This document shows positions 55,041-63,947 of a DNA stretch of 64,000 bases, piece after piece. Numbering within the stretch: the first letter of the stretch is position 1; each line of letters opens with the position of its first letter. Location of the stretch: assembly GCF_031127805.1 (NCBI RefSeq), contig NZ_JARXHW010000017.1, positions 26,957 through 90,956 on the forward strand. The letters run 5' to 3'. Both the position numbers and the translations under genes were made by a program. The notes below the pieces were generated by a model that saw only the letters and a list, made by a program, of their open reading frames with translations, had not been told where the DNA came from and ran no database searches. This DNA comes from Thalassobacterium maritimum (GTDB taxonomy: Bacteria; Verrucomicrobiota; Verrucomicrobiia; Opitutales; Coraliomargaritaceae).

Positions 55041-56018
55041 CTATTCTGCAACTTTGAGCGCGCATTCGATAATGCGTTCTTCGTTGGGGATTTGCCAGTC
55101 TTCCAGCTCTTTGGAGTAGAAGTTCGGCGCATCAATTGCAGAGACGCGGTGGATGGGTGCATCCAAATCGTCAAAAGCCTTGAGTTGAATCATGTGCGAG
55201 ATTTGTGCATCCACGCCACAGAAAGGTTTGTTCTCTTCCACCAGCATCACGCGGTGTGTCTTGCGAACCGACTTCAAAATCGTTTCTTCGTCCAGCGGGC
55301 GAATGGAGCGCAGGTCCACAACTTCCACACTGATGTCGTGTTTTTCTTCGAGAGTCTTCGCGGCTTGCAGCGAAATCATAGCGCAGCGGCCGTGAGATAC
55401 GATGGTGAGGTCCGTGCCTTCTTTCAGCACATTGGCCACGCCTAGCTCGACGATGTACTCCTCTTCCGGCACTTCCCATTTTTCTCCGTAGAGTAGGGTG
55501 TTCTCCATCACGAAGACCGGGTCGTTGTCACGGATCGCAGCCTTCATCAGGCCCTTCGCATCATACGCGTTGGAGGGGCAGACAACTTTCAAGCCCGGGT
55601 GGTTGGCCACCATGTTTTCGGGCGTGTGTGAGTGAGTCGCGCCCACGCTAGTGCCACCATTGGCAGGACCACGCACGACGATGGGCACATTCATGAGCCC
55701 GCCCGACATGTAGCGGCAGAAGGAGGCATTATTGAAGAGTTGGTCGATCGCTACGTAGCTGAATGACATGAACATCATTTCCACGACCGGGCGAATGCCC
55801 AGCATGGAGGCTCCGATCGCCAAGCCCGAGAAGGCCGCTTCCGAAATCGGAGTGTCAATCAGACGCTTGTCGCCATGTTTTTCCCAGAGACCTTCAGTGA
55901 CCTTGTAGGCACCGTTGTATTGAGCGACTTCTTCGCCCATGATGCAGACGTTCTCGTCGCGTTGGATTTCCTCGTCGAGTGCTTGCTTGATAGCTTCGCG
56001 GTAAGTGATAAGTGGCAT
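55041..56018 (-). CDS. pdhB: Pyruvate dehydrogenase E1 component, beta subunit
   Basis: 325 residues: ITYREAIKQALDEEIQRDEN, CIMGEEVAQYNGAYKVTEGL, TPISEAAFSGLAIGASMLG, GLKVVCPSNAYDAKGLMKAA and LTIVSHGRCAMISLQAAKTL are E1-beta hallmarks of the ThDP-dependent transketolase C-terminal fold. With PdhA it decarboxylates pyruvate and acetylates E2 lipoate. Acetoin or branched-chain dehydrogenase subunits look similar; the three-gene order favours PDH. ATG 56018, heptamer array in its leader. Confidence 0.94.
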   Translation of the reverse strand: MPLITYREAIKQALDEEIQRDENVCIMGEEVAQYNGAYKVTEGLWEKHGDKRLIDTPISEAAFSGLAIGASMLGIRPVVEMMFMSFSYVAIDQLFNNASFCRYMSGGLMNVPIVVRGPANGGTSVGATHSHTPENMVANHPGLKVVCPSNAYDAKGLMKAAIRDNDPVFVMENTLLYGEKWEVPEEEYIVELGVANVLKEGTDLTIVSHGRCAMISLQAAKTLEEKHDISVEVVDLRSIRPLDEETILKSVRKTHRVMLVEENKPFCGVDAQISHMIQLKAFDDLDAPIHRVSAIDAPNFYSKELEDWQIPNEERIIECALKVAE

Positions 56019-56027
56019 GGTGTATTT

Positions 56028-56082
56028 AAATTAAGAATTAAGAATTAGGAATTAGGAATTAGGAGTGAGAAATTAGAAACGA
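56028..56082. repeat. Heptamer array 5 (GAATTA type, longest)
   Basis: AAATTA, AGAATTA x2, GGAATTA x2, GGAGTGA, GAAATTA, GAAACGA, continuous 7-bp register, starting 9 bp upstream of the pdhB ATG. Confidence 0.85.
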
Positions 56083-56107
56083 CAGCAAGGAGCGGTGTGC
56101 ATTTTCG

Positions 56108-56135
56108 TAATTCTTAATTCCTAAATCGTAATTGT
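56108..56135. repeat. Heptamer array 6 (inverted relative to array 5)
   Basis: TAATTCT TAATTCC TAAATCG TAATTGT: the same unit in opposite orientation, just past the pdhA stop codon. Together with array 5 it can form a long hairpin in the pdhA-pdhB transcript. Confidence 0.8.
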
Positions 56136-56138
56136 TTT

Positions 56139-57254
56139 CTAGTCATTAAAGAAGTGGGTGCCCTTGAGCTTGCCCTCTGTGTCGTTGTCCACTTCCCAGT
56201 AAACATCGGTTTGGATCTCGCTGCGTGGTGCGACTGGACTTTCGTCGGCGAACTTTGCGGAGGCTTCGGCTTCGTCCTTCTTTTCTTGGTCGATGCGTTT
56301 GGCCTCGGCGTCTGTCAGTGTGCCGTCCTCGAGCAGTTGCTGCTTGATCACGTTGACCGGATCTTTGGTGCGCTTATACTCTTCGATCTCTTCCTTGGTG
56401 CGGTACTTCTCGTGGTTGGCGTCCGCTACGGAGTGTCCGCGATAGCGATAGGTGCGGATTTCCAGTAAGAAGGGCTTCATCTCTTCGCGTGCACGAGTCA
56501 TCGCGCGATTGGCGACTTCACGCACTTCAAATACGTCGTGCCCGTTGCAGACTTCCCATTCCATGTCGAAGCCGTCCGCGCGGTGCGCAAGGTTCTCTTC
56601 GGCAGAGGAGCGCTTGAGGCTGGTGCCCATCGAGTAGCCGTTGTTCTCAATCACGAACACAACCGGAATATTCCAGAGCGATACTAAGTTGAGCGTTTCC
56701 ATGAAAGAGCCTTGATTGACCGCGCCGTCTCCTAAGAAAGCGAGCGCACAGCCCTTGAGGCCCTTATATTTGAGAGCAAAGGCCAGTCCGGCGCCCAGCG
56801 GTGTTTGGCCCGCCACGATCCCGTGACCACCCCAGTAGTTCTTGTCCGGAGCGAAAAAGTGCATCGAGCCTCCCTTGCCCTTGGAGCAACCTGTGTGCTT
56901 GCCATACATTTCGGCCATACACTCATTCATCGACATGCCCACAGCCAAGGCGTGACCATGGTCCCGGTAGGCTGTGATGATGTGGTCGTTTTCTTCCATC
57001 AGCGATACGATGCCAGTGGCCACCGCTTCCTGACCGATGTAAAGGTGTAGGAATCCGCCAATCTTGCCTTGGTTATAAGCGCGCAATGAGCGCTCTTCAA
57101 AGCGGCGAATGCCAACGATCGTGCTGTAAAGCGCGATCTTTTCCTCTTTAGAAAGTGATTTGTTGATCGGTGCCGTTGCGAAGTTTGTAGACTTGGCAGG
57201 TTTCTTGGCCACCGATGTGGTTTTCGATGTGGATTTCTTTTTCGTAGTAGCCAT
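56139..57254 (-). CDS. pdhA: Pyruvate dehydrogenase E1 component, alpha subunit
   Basis: 371 residues. A Lys/Thr/Ser-rich N-terminal tail of about 30 residues (MATTKKKSTSKTTSVAKKPA) precedes the core: GFLHLYIGQEAVATG, ITAYRDHGHALAVG, KGKGGSMHFFAPDKNYWGG, and the ThDP-binding GDGAVNQGSFMETLNL with ENNGYSMGTS; RTYRYRGHSVAD follows. First gene of the pdh operon. The basic tail resembles disordered N-terminal extensions of E1p that contact E2. Confidence 0.94.
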   Translation of the reverse strand: MATTKKKSTSKTTSVAKKPAKSTNFATAPINKSLSKEEKIALYSTIVGIRRFEERSLRAYNQGKIGGFLHLYIGQEAVATGIVSLMEENDHIITAYRDHGHALAVGMSMNECMAEMYGKHTGCSKGKGGSMHFFAPDKNYWGGHGIVAGQTPLGAGLAFALKYKGLKGCALAFLGDGAVNQGSFMETLNLVSLWNIPVVFVIENNGYSMGTSLKRSSAEENLAHRADGFDMEWEVCNGHDVFEVREVANRAMTRAREEMKPFLLEIRTYRYRGHSVADANHEKYRTKEEIEEYKRTKDPVNVIKQQLLEDGTLTDAEAKRIDQEKKDEAEASAKFADESPVAPRSEIQTDVYWEVDNDTEGKLKGTHFFND

Positions 57255-57348
57255 AAGCGTAGACAGATCAAACTCGCACAGCCCCGATAGATGACAAGAC
57301 TAAAACCTAAAAACTGGCTATGGCATGCGGGTTAGTTTTCGCGAAATT

Positions 57349-58350
57349 TTATTGGCGAAAACTGTTTCGCGGTTCTTGTGTCTGCCTTGAGGCAATGTTG
57401 TGTAGGTAGTCAACTGCGCGGCGCTCGGACCAGTAGATGTTTTGATCGTTGAAGCTGACGAAGCCGATGTGGCCACCGTGGCTTGGGGTCTCTAGACGGA
57501 AATTTGCATTTTCCCGGGCGGCCTCGTGCGGGTAGCACTCCGGCGTGAGAAAGGGATCGTCGAGGGCGTTGACTAGCAGCGTGGGCACTGCGATGTCCAT
57601 CAGCCGGTGGAGGCAGCTGCTCTGCGACCAGTATTCTTCGGCGCCGGAAAAGCCGTGGATGGGCGCGGTGTAGCGATCGTCAAATTCGGCGAAGGTGCGC
57701 ATGCGCTCTAAGCCTGCGAGGCTGAGTTGCTGGGGGAAGCGTTGCGCCTTTTCGCGCACTTTTTCTCGCAGGCTGCGCATGAAGCGCGCCATGTAGATGC
57801 GGTTTTGCCAGTGCTCGAGCCGCTGCGCGCTGCTGGCTAGATCGCAGGGCACGCTGAAGGCGACCGCGCCACAAATGCGCGGATCGATCGTGCTGCCTCG
57901 CTCGCCGATGTATTTGAGCGTCAAATTACCGCCCAGGCTGAAGCCGACGAGGGCGATCTCGCGATACGCGCTGTGAGCGAATATGTGCTCTAGCACGATC
58001 TGTAATTCTTCGGTGGCGCCGCTGTGATAGCTGCGTAGCTGCTGATTGGGCTCGCCGCTGCAACCACGGAAGTTCCATGCCAGCGCATCCCAGCCGTCGG
58101 CTTGCAGTGCGCGGGCCATGCCTTGGCAGTAGTGGCTGCGCGAGTGGCCCTCGAGTCCGTGCGTGATCACGACGAGTCGCGAACTGCCCGGGCGCCGGGC
58201 CCAGTCTAGGTCGATAAAGTCGTGATCTGGAGTGCTTATGCGCTCACGCTGACGCGTGAGCACCGGCACCCGCCTAAATAGAGTCGGGTAGATGGTTTGC
58301 AGGTGCGCATTTCGGAAACCGAAGGGCGGAGCATACTTACTCTTCGTCAC
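57349..58350 (-). CDS. YheT-like alpha/beta hydrolase
   Basis: 333 residues: HLQTIYPTLFRR opening, HGLEGHSRSHYCQGMARALQ, WNFRGCSGEPNQQLRSYHSG, nucleophile elbow LVGFSLGGNLTLKYIGE, LVNALDDPFLTPE (acid) and TPSHGGHIGF (His). All are typical of the YheT/ABHD1-3 group of carboxylesterases. Starts with a GTG at 58350 and overlaps the end of the upstream PilB/GspE gene by 14 bp; the pair may be translationally coupled. Substrate not known. Confidence 0.86.
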   Translation of the reverse strand: MTKSKYAPPFGFRNAHLQTIYPTLFRRVPVLTRQRERISTPDHDFIDLDWARRPGSSRLVVITHGLEGHSRSHYCQGMARALQADGWDALAWNFRGCSGEPNQQLRSYHSGATEELQIVLEHIFAHSAYREIALVGFSLGGNLTLKYIGERGSTIDPRICGAVAFSVPCDLASSAQRLEHWQNRIYMARFMRSLREKVREKAQRFPQQLSLAGLERMRTFAEFDDRYTAPIHGFSGAEEYWSQSSCLHRLMDIAVPTLLVNALDDPFLTPECYPHEAARENANFRLETPSHGGHIGFVSFNDQNIYWSERRAVDYLHNIASRQTQEPRNSFRQ

Positions 58351-60046
58351 TCTCGATCTCGGCGAAGCGCATGACTTCTTCTAAGGTGCTGGTGCCTTCT
58401 TTGACGTGGGCCCAGCCGCTTTGCATCAGTGTGCGCATGTCTTGCGAGACCGCTGTCTGGCGAATCATGCGGGCGGAGTCGCGCTTGACGATGTGTTCGT
58501 GGATCTCTTCGGTCACCCGTAGGATTTCAAACATGCCCACACGGCCACGGAAGCCGAGCTTGCGACAGCGCTCGCAACCACAGGGGGCTTTGGCCAGCGG
58601 CGCGTATTGCACTTCGCTGGGGTCGATGCGCATGGTGTGTAAAAAGCTGGCGACTTGACGTGGATCGTAATTGGCCGGCTGCGCGCAGTTGGGGCAGAGG
58701 CGGCGCACCAGGCGTTGCGCGATGATCATTTCCACCGAAGAGGCGATCAAGAAGGGCTCGATGTCCATGTCGACCAAGCGGGTGAGGGCACCGGGGGCAT
58801 CGTTGGTGTGGAGCGTGCTGAGCACCAAGTGCCCAGTCAGCGAGGCGCGGATCGCGATGTCGGCGGTCTCGCGGTCGCGAATCTCACCCACCATGATCAC
58901 GTCGGGGTCTTGCCGCAGCACGGCACGGAGTGATTGGGCAAAAGTCAGGCCAATCTCGGGGTGCACCTGTGTCTGGTTGACCCCGGGCACTTCATACTCG
59001 ATCGGGTCCTCTACGGTAATGATGCGCCGCTCGGGCTTGTTGATCAGGCGAATGAAGGCGGTCAAGGAGGTGGATTTACCCGAGCCGGTGGGACCCGTTA
59101 CTAGAATGATGCCGTGCGGCGTGGCCAGCGACTGAGTCAGCTTTTTTTCCTCATCGTCTGCAAGGCCCAGCTCGCGCATCGAGAGTGGCTTCGACTTTTG
59201 ATTCAGCAGACGCAGCGAGACGCTTTCGGCATACATCGTCGGGAAGGTGGAAATACGGATGTCGAGTTCCGAGTTGCCGGCGCCGAAGGAGATACGGCCG
59301 TCCTGTGGGCGGCGCTTCTCCGAAATGTTGAGCTTGGCCATAATCTTGAGGCGCGAAATAATGGCCCCCTGGAAGCGGATCAAATTGTCGGGCACACGGA
59401 CGGGCACCAGTTCGCCGTCGATTCGGTAGCGGATCTGTAGTTCGTCGCGGTGCGGCTCGAAGTGGATATCGGTCGCGCGATCGCTGACAGCCTTCTGCAC
59501 CACTTCATTCACGAAGCGGATCACGGCCGCATCTTCGTCTTCCGCCTCATCGGCATCGGCGACATCGGTCACCAGGTCCGACTCATCCAAGCTGCCGGAG
59601 CCGACGCCGAAGTTTTGGGTGATGGTTTCGGTGATCTGTTCCGGATCGCCCATGAACCATTGGGCATTGCGCCCACTGACGGCGTAGATCCAGCGGTTCA
59701 TTGTCTCGTCGGGCGGCCAAAGGGTGGCCAGGGCGATGGGAGCGCTCTGGTCTGTTTCGGCGGCCAGGTCGTCGCTAAATGCTCGATCCTCGTCAGCTTC
59801 CGTCTTGATCGGGATGCACTGATACTCGTGGATCATGCGCAGGGGCAGGGTGGCGGTGGGGTTTTCGATCAGTTCGAAATTTTGCACCACCGGCAGCTCG
59901 GCCAGCTCGGCCAGTTCAGTCACCATTTCGCGTGTCGGTCGGTTGCGCAGGGTGGATAGCTCGATCAAACGATCGCCGCGTGGCAGGCCTGAAACAGTGC
60001 TGCGTTGTTCCTCGTCGAGGCCTGTGTAGATGGGGTCGATATTCAT
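58337..60046 (-). CDS. Type II secretion / type IV pilus assembly ATPase (GspE/PilB family)
   Basis: 569 residues: an N-terminal region with a partial T2SSE N-domain (PVVQNFELIENPTATLPLRM), then DIHFEPHRDELQIRYRIDG (Asp box start), GPTGSGKSTSL (Walker A), QVHPEIGLTFAQSLRAVLRQ then DPDVIMVGEIRDRETA (Walker B and His box), and the Zn tetracysteine CPNC with CGCERCR. It powers pseudopilus or pilus assembly. No other pilus or T2SS gene surrounds it; the secretin fusion at 35.7-39.5 kb is the only possible partner visible. Cannot be separated into GspE or PilB by eye. Confidence 0.88.
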   Translation of the reverse strand: MNIDPIYTGLDEEQRSTVSGLPRGDRLIELSTLRNRPTREMVTELAELAELPVVQNFELIENPTATLPLRMIHEYQCIPIKTEADEDRAFSDDLAAETDQSAPIALATLWPPDETMNRWIYAVSGRNAQWFMGDPEQITETITQNFGVGSGSLDESDLVTDVADADEAEDEDAAVIRFVNEVVQKAVSDRATDIHFEPHRDELQIRYRIDGELVPVRVPDNLIRFQGAIISRLKIMAKLNISEKRRPQDGRISFGAGNSELDIRISTFPTMYAESVSLRLLNQKSKPLSMRELGLADDEEKKLTQSLATPHGIILVTGPTGSGKSTSLTAFIRLINKPERRIITVEDPIEYEVPGVNQTQVHPEIGLTFAQSLRAVLRQDPDVIMVGEIRDRETADIAIRASLTGHLVLSTLHTNDAPGALTRLVDMDIEPFLIASSVEMIIAQRLVRRLCPNCAQPANYDPRQVASFLHTMRIDPSEVQYAPLAKAPCGCERCRKLGFRGRVGMFEILRVTEEIHEHIVKRDSARMIRQTAVSQDMRTLMQSGWAHVKEGTSTLEEVMRFAEIESDEE

Positions 60047-60063
60047 AACTATACTCTTAGTAT

Positions 60064-60477
60064 CTAAATCGTGTGCTTTGGTTCCTCGGACTCTGTCTCC
60101 CAGTAATCATCGCCGTAATTAAAGAAAATCTCTTCGCCTGCTTCGATCTCGCGCAGCGCTTCAAAGCGAGCCGTTTTCCAACGGCTGGAGACGATTAGAA
60201 AGGCGTTCGGCTCATCACTGTGATTGATGTAGCGGGTGTAATTGGCCTTCGGGCCTTCGCCCACGATGATATGTGTGCGGCAGACCCACATCACGTAGGC
60301 GGAAAAAGGCCGCTCCGGATCGTAGAACTCTTTTTCGCTGATCACCTCACCGGTGTAGTAGCCGATCGTATCTTCCGCCGCGATCCGGTGCTTGGCAAAA
60401 AGGCCCATGCCCGCGCCCTCGATAGTAGAGGTGCGGATTTCGAAGTCGTCAGCAGTCCATTTTTTGGGCTTTGGCAT
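60064..60477 (-). CDS. SET-domain protein (putative lysine methyltransferase)
   Basis: 137 residues, almost only a SET domain: EIRTSTIEGAGMGLFAKHRI (Gly-rich start), DTIGYYTGEVISEKEF, NYTRYINHSDEPNAFL (pseudoknot NHS) and IEAGEEIFFNYGDDYW (GEE-x-x-F-x-YG). It lacks pre- and post-SET cysteine clusters. Free-standing SET proteins occur in chlamydiae and other PVC bacteria, where they methylate histone-like proteins. ATG 60477; a TTG at 60489 is an alternative. Sits between PilB/GspE and mutY on the same strand. Confidence 0.85.
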   Translation of the reverse strand: MPKPKKWTADDFEIRTSTIEGAGMGLFAKHRIAAEDTIGYYTGEVISEKEFYDPERPFSAYVMWVCRTHIIVGEGPKANYTRYINHSDEPNAFLIVSSRWKTARFEALREIEAGEEIFFNYGDDYWETESEEPKHTI

Positions 60478-60593
60478 GTTGTGGAGCAAAGTAGTGGCGT
60501 CACGGGGGAAAGGTCCAACTTAGAATCGAGCATTTATGTAAAAGGTTGCGGCAAATTGTGTGCTCTCGAATTTTGGGCGCCGCAGAGCAAGAT

Positions 60594-61625
60594 TCACCTC
60601 AGTCCTCCGCCCTCCGACTCGCGGGCCAACAGTTCGCCGATCCAGCGGCGATGGGGGCCTGATAGTGTGATGCGCTCGATGTCTTCGAGGCGCACCCACT
60701 CCAGTGAGGCGTCGATGCTGGGCTTGGCTTTGACCTGGTAAATGTGTTCTTTGATGCGGCGGTGCGTGATCGAGCGCGATTTGCTGGCCAGCAGCTGCTT
60801 GGCACTGCGCGGGCTGGCCACTGTCTCTAATCGGGGCAGCTCGTACTGCCCGGCCAGTTGGCCGGAGTCTTCCGCGATACGGTGGAGCAGTAGCTTGCCC
60901 GCTTGCAATACCCAGGCCCGCTCGACTTCGACTTTTACCGTGGCTTTGCGCTCGATCTTGGGGCGCGCCTCTTGGCTGCCCTTGCGGCTGGCCGCGCAAT
61001 AGGCCAGCACGGGACAGACCGTGCAGAGTGGCTTATGCTTGAGGCACACTGTGGCGCCGAGCTCCATCATCGCTTGATTGTGCTCGCCGGCATTGCCTTG
61101 GTCCAGCACGGCTTCGGCGGTGGGAGTGAAAGCCTTGACCGCTTCGCCGTTGTTTTTAAACACGCGGGCATCGTCCGTCAGCCGCGCGAGAATGCGCACC
61201 ACATTGCCATCGACCACTGCCGCGGGTTCGCCCAGCGCGATCGAGCTGATCGCGGCCGAGGTGTAGGGGCCGATGCCGGGCAGTTGTTGCCAATCTTCGC
61301 GGCTGCGTGGTTTGGGCTCCAGCGCGACATATTCCTTGGCCAACTTATGTAGATTGCGCGCGCGGCTGTAGTAGCCCAGTCCCTCCCAGTGCTTGAGCAC
61401 ATCCTCGGCGGGCGCCTCGGCCAGGGCGGCAAAGTCGGGGAAGCGCCGCATCCAGCGCTCAAAGTAGGGCAGCATGGTCTTGATTTGTGTCTGCTGCGCC
61501 ATCAGCTCGGACACCACGGTTCGATAGAGGCTCGGTTGTGTGCGCCAGGGCAAGGGCCGCTGCGCGGTGGCATACCACTGAGCGAGGGCATGACGAAAAG
61601 TAATGGTATGTGAGAGTAAGTCCAT
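60594..61625 (-). CDS. mutY: A/G-specific adenine DNA glycosylase
   Basis: 343 residues: WRTQPSLYRTVVSELMAQQT, EGLGYYSRARNLHK, LPGIGPYTSAAISSIALGEP (HhH), VVDGNVVRILARL (catalytic Asp), FeS cluster C-x6-C-x2-C-x5-C in CLKHKPLCTVCPVLAYC, and a C-terminal NUDIX-like 8-oxoG recognition domain from about 230 (LAGQYELPRLETV). It removes adenine opposite 8-oxoguanine. The cluster spacing is standard here, unlike that of Nth in this window. Heptamer array 7 lies in its leader. Confidence 0.95.
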   Translation of the reverse strand: MDLLSHTITFRHALAQWYATAQRPLPWRTQPSLYRTVVSELMAQQTQIKTMLPYFERWMRRFPDFAALAEAPAEDVLKHWEGLGYYSRARNLHKLAKEYVALEPKPRSREDWQQLPGIGPYTSAAISSIALGEPAAVVDGNVVRILARLTDDARVFKNNGEAVKAFTPTAEAVLDQGNAGEHNQAMMELGATVCLKHKPLCTVCPVLAYCAASRKGSQEARPKIERKATVKVEVERAWVLQAGKLLLHRIAEDSGQLAGQYELPRLETVASPRSAKQLLASKSRSITHRRIKEHIYQVKAKPSIDASLEWVRLEDIERITLSGPHRRWIGELLARESEGGGLR

Positions 61626-61641
61626 GAGCCTGGAAAGAGTC

Positions 61642-61669
61642 GACCTCTGACCTCTGAATTAAGAAGAAG
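61642..61669. repeat. Heptamer array 7 (GACCTCT/GAATTAA)
   Basis: GACCTCT GACCTCT GAATTAA GAAGAAG in exact 7-bp register, 16 bp upstream of the mutY start codon. It joins the GACCTCT type (compare array 3) to the GAATTA type in one array. Confidence 0.75.
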
Positions 61670-61770
61670 GGAGGCGCACACAGTAGGAACGGGTTCACCG
61701 CTCGGCGACAACCAGATAATGGGGCTGGATTGCCTTGCCAAGTCTGGGGGCTTGGCGCCATCTCTTTTCT

Positions 61771-62775
61771 GTGATAGAAAACCAAGAAAGCATCCGCACG
61801 CTACTTTGTGAGCTGCAGCAGGCGATTTTAAAAGCAATTCTGGCCGAGCGCGCACGGAGCACTGTTGAGGCACTGGCAACGGTGTCGCAGGAGACCGCGG
61901 CTGATACCATCTACGCGATCGATCGTGTCGCGGAGACGACGATTCATAGCTGGTTGTGCGCGCATTGGCCGAGCGATCAGCCGGTCGAAATTGTGATGGA
62001 AGGTCTGGAAGATGGCGCAGTGTTGACCTATCCGCTCGGCACGCCTGTGGGCGAGACCCGCCTGAAATGCATCATCGACCCGATCGACGGCACACGGGGT
62101 ATTATGTATGATAAGCGTGCCGCTTGGATCCTTGCCGGGGTGGCCGCGCAGCGCGGTGCGGACACTAGCCTAGCCGATATTGAAGTCGCCGTGATGACGG
62201 AGATCCCCACCACCCGGCAGTGGCGGGCCGATCAAGTCAGCGCCATCCGCGGCTGCGGCGTGCGTGCCGTGGCGATCGACGTGCGCGACGGCTTTAGTAG
62301 TCAAGCACTCCAACTACAACCGAGCCGTGCCCATGAAGTGCGCCATGCCTTCGGCACCGTCAGTCGCTTTTTTCCCGCAGGCTTGGCGCTCCTGAGTCGA
62401 GTCGAAGAAGCGTTGTGGGATCGACTCTATGGACAGCCGGATTCGCCGTCACCATTGGTTTTTAATGATCAATATATCTCCAGTGGTGGTCAGTTTTACG
62501 AGATCCTGGCCGGGCATGATCGCTTTGTCGCGGACCTGCGTCCGGAGGCCTTTGCCAAGCTCGGCATTTTGTCCAATCTTGCTTGCCACCCCTACGATGT
62601 CGCGACCGCGCTCATTCTGCAAGAGGCGGGCTGTGTGGTCGAAAAGCCCGATGGCCAGCCCTTGGATTGCCCGCTGGATACCACTACGCCAGTGAGTTGG
62701 GCCGCCTATGCCAATCCGGAGCTTGCCGATACGATGCGGCCAGCCCTACAAGCGGTGATCGCTGAATATTTGTAG
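61771..62775 (+). CDS. Inositol monophosphatase-superfamily protein
   Basis: 334 residues from the GTG at 61771; the frame is open from a TTG at 61735 and neither start has a Shine-Dalgarno sequence. CIIDPIDGTRGIMYDKRAAW is the metal-binding DPIDGT block, with an upstream Glu (IVMEGLEDG) in place of the usual GEE. ILSNLACHPYDVATALIL occupies the position of the second WDVAAG motif but is changed. The protein belongs to the fold, with a probable altered substrate; I would not name inositol or nucleotide phosphatase. It is convergent with the desaturase gene. Confidence 0.72.
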   Translation: MIENQESIRTLLCELQQAILKAILAERARSTVEALATVSQETAADTIYAIDRVAETTIHSWLCAHWPSDQPVEIVMEGLEDGAVLTYPLGTPVGETRLKCIIDPIDGTRGIMYDKRAAWILAGVAAQRGADTSLADIEVAVMTEIPTTRQWRADQVSAIRGCGVRAVAIDVRDGFSSQALQLQPSRAHEVRHAFGTVSRFFPAGLALLSRVEEALWDRLYGQPDSPSPLVFNDQYISSGGQFYEILAGHDRFVADLRPEAFAKLGILSNLACHPYDVATALILQEAGCVVEKPDGQPLDCPLDTTTPVSWAAYANPELADTMRPALQAVIAEYL

Positions 62776-62783
62776 CCAGGCAA

Positions 62784-63818
62784 CTAGTGGGCGGATTTCT
62801 TCAGCACATCGTAGCCGACGAGTTTGCCCGCTTCCTCATCCCACAGCCGCAGCTGGATTGATCGAATACTGCTACGCAGTGTCAACTCCGGCACTTGTTG
62901 AAAGAAGGGCTCCGACTCGTGGCAGGCCTTTAAATTATAATTCGGAATGCGCGAGCTCAAGTGGTGAATGTGGTGGTAGCCGATGTTGCCAGAGAACCAG
63001 TTTAAAATCGCAGGTAAGCGATAAAAGGAGCTGCCCTGCATGGCCGAGTCGGTATAGTCCCACTCATCCCCCGTGCGCCAATAGGTGTCTTCAAACTGGT
63101 GCTGCACATAAAATAGCCAAATGCCCGCCCCTCCGGAAACCGTCGTGATCAGCAGTTGAATCCATAGGAAATTCCAAAAACCAAATATCAGGCTCATCGC
63201 CACTGCGTAGAGCGCGATGCATGCATTCATCTTATACACGTCCATACGGTCGCGGCGGCTGGCGATTTTGTAGGCGAAGCGTTGATACACGATAAACAGC
63301 CCCAGCGGGCCGAGCACGAACAGGATAAAAGGATTACGCGTCAGACGGTATTGAACCCGCAGCCACAAGGGAGCCGCCCGGTATTCCTTCACTGTCATAG
63401 TCCAGACATCGCCCACCCCCCGGTGATCCAGATTGCCGGAAGTGCCATGATGCACCGCGTGTTGCCAGGTCCAGTGGCGGAAGGGCGTGAGCGTCATCAG
63501 CCCCGAGATGAAGCCCACCGTCTTGTTTGCTTTTTTATTTCGAAAAAACGAGCCGTGTCCGCAGTCGTGAAAAATGATAAAAACCCGCACCAAAAAGAGC
63601 CCCGCCAGTGTGGCCAGTGCCAGTGTGAGCGGCCACGAAAACGAGACTGTAAAGTACATCACCCCCCACAAAGCGATGTAAGGACCCATTGAATTGACGA
63701 TCTGCCACGAGCTCTTCTTCAGGCAAGGTTGCTGGTATTTTTTAACGATCTGTCGCCAATTGGGCGCAGTCTCATTAACTGGAATCGGTAGAGGTGGAGT
63801 GATTAAAGGCGTGTTCAC
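62784..63818 (-). CDS. Membrane fatty acid desaturase
   Basis: 344 residues from the GTG at 63818. His boxes: HDCGHGSFFRNKKANK, HTWxxxHxxHHGT-type WTWQHAVHHGTSGN, and IGYHHIHHLSSRIPNYNLKA, with four hydrophobic helices (YIALWGVMYFTVSFSWPL, ALATLAGLFLVRVFI). This is the acyl-lipid/acyl-CoA desaturase group using a di-iron site. The frame continues upstream to 63938, but that part reads through the heptamer array and an intergenic-type hairpin; the GTG follows CGGGG and begins a normal-looking N-terminus. Adds a double bond to membrane acyl chains. Confidence 0.85.
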   Translation of the reverse strand: MNTPLITPPLPIPVNETAPNWRQIVKKYQQPCLKKSSWQIVNSMGPYIALWGVMYFTVSFSWPLTLALATLAGLFLVRVFIIFHDCGHGSFFRNKKANKTVGFISGLMTLTPFRHWTWQHAVHHGTSGNLDHRGVGDVWTMTVKEYRAAPLWLRVQYRLTRNPFILFVLGPLGLFIVYQRFAYKIASRRDRMDVYKMNACIALYAVAMSLIFGFWNFLWIQLLITTVSGGAGIWLFYVQHQFEDTYWRTGDEWDYTDSAMQGSSFYRLPAILNWFSGNIGYHHIHHLSSRIPNYNLKACHESEPFFQQVPELTLRSSIRSIQLRLWDEEAGKLVGYDVLKKSAH

Positions 63819-63912
63819 TGCCCCGTGAAATATGACTTTTTCAGTAGGGGCGAGCACTAAGCTCGATTTTTGAGCCGAGCCTCGCATGCGCGGGCGAAGA
63901 GAAGGGGCTGGG

Positions 63913-63947
63913 AACATTGAACATTGAACGTCCAACATTGAACATCG
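63913..63947. repeat. Heptamer array 8 (AACATTG type)
   Basis: AACATTG AACATTG AACGTCC AACATTG AACATCG in exact 7-bp register, five units, in the leader of the desaturase gene. In mRNA direction the unit is CAATGTT. It falsely adds residues LDVQCS to the open frame. Confidence 0.85.
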
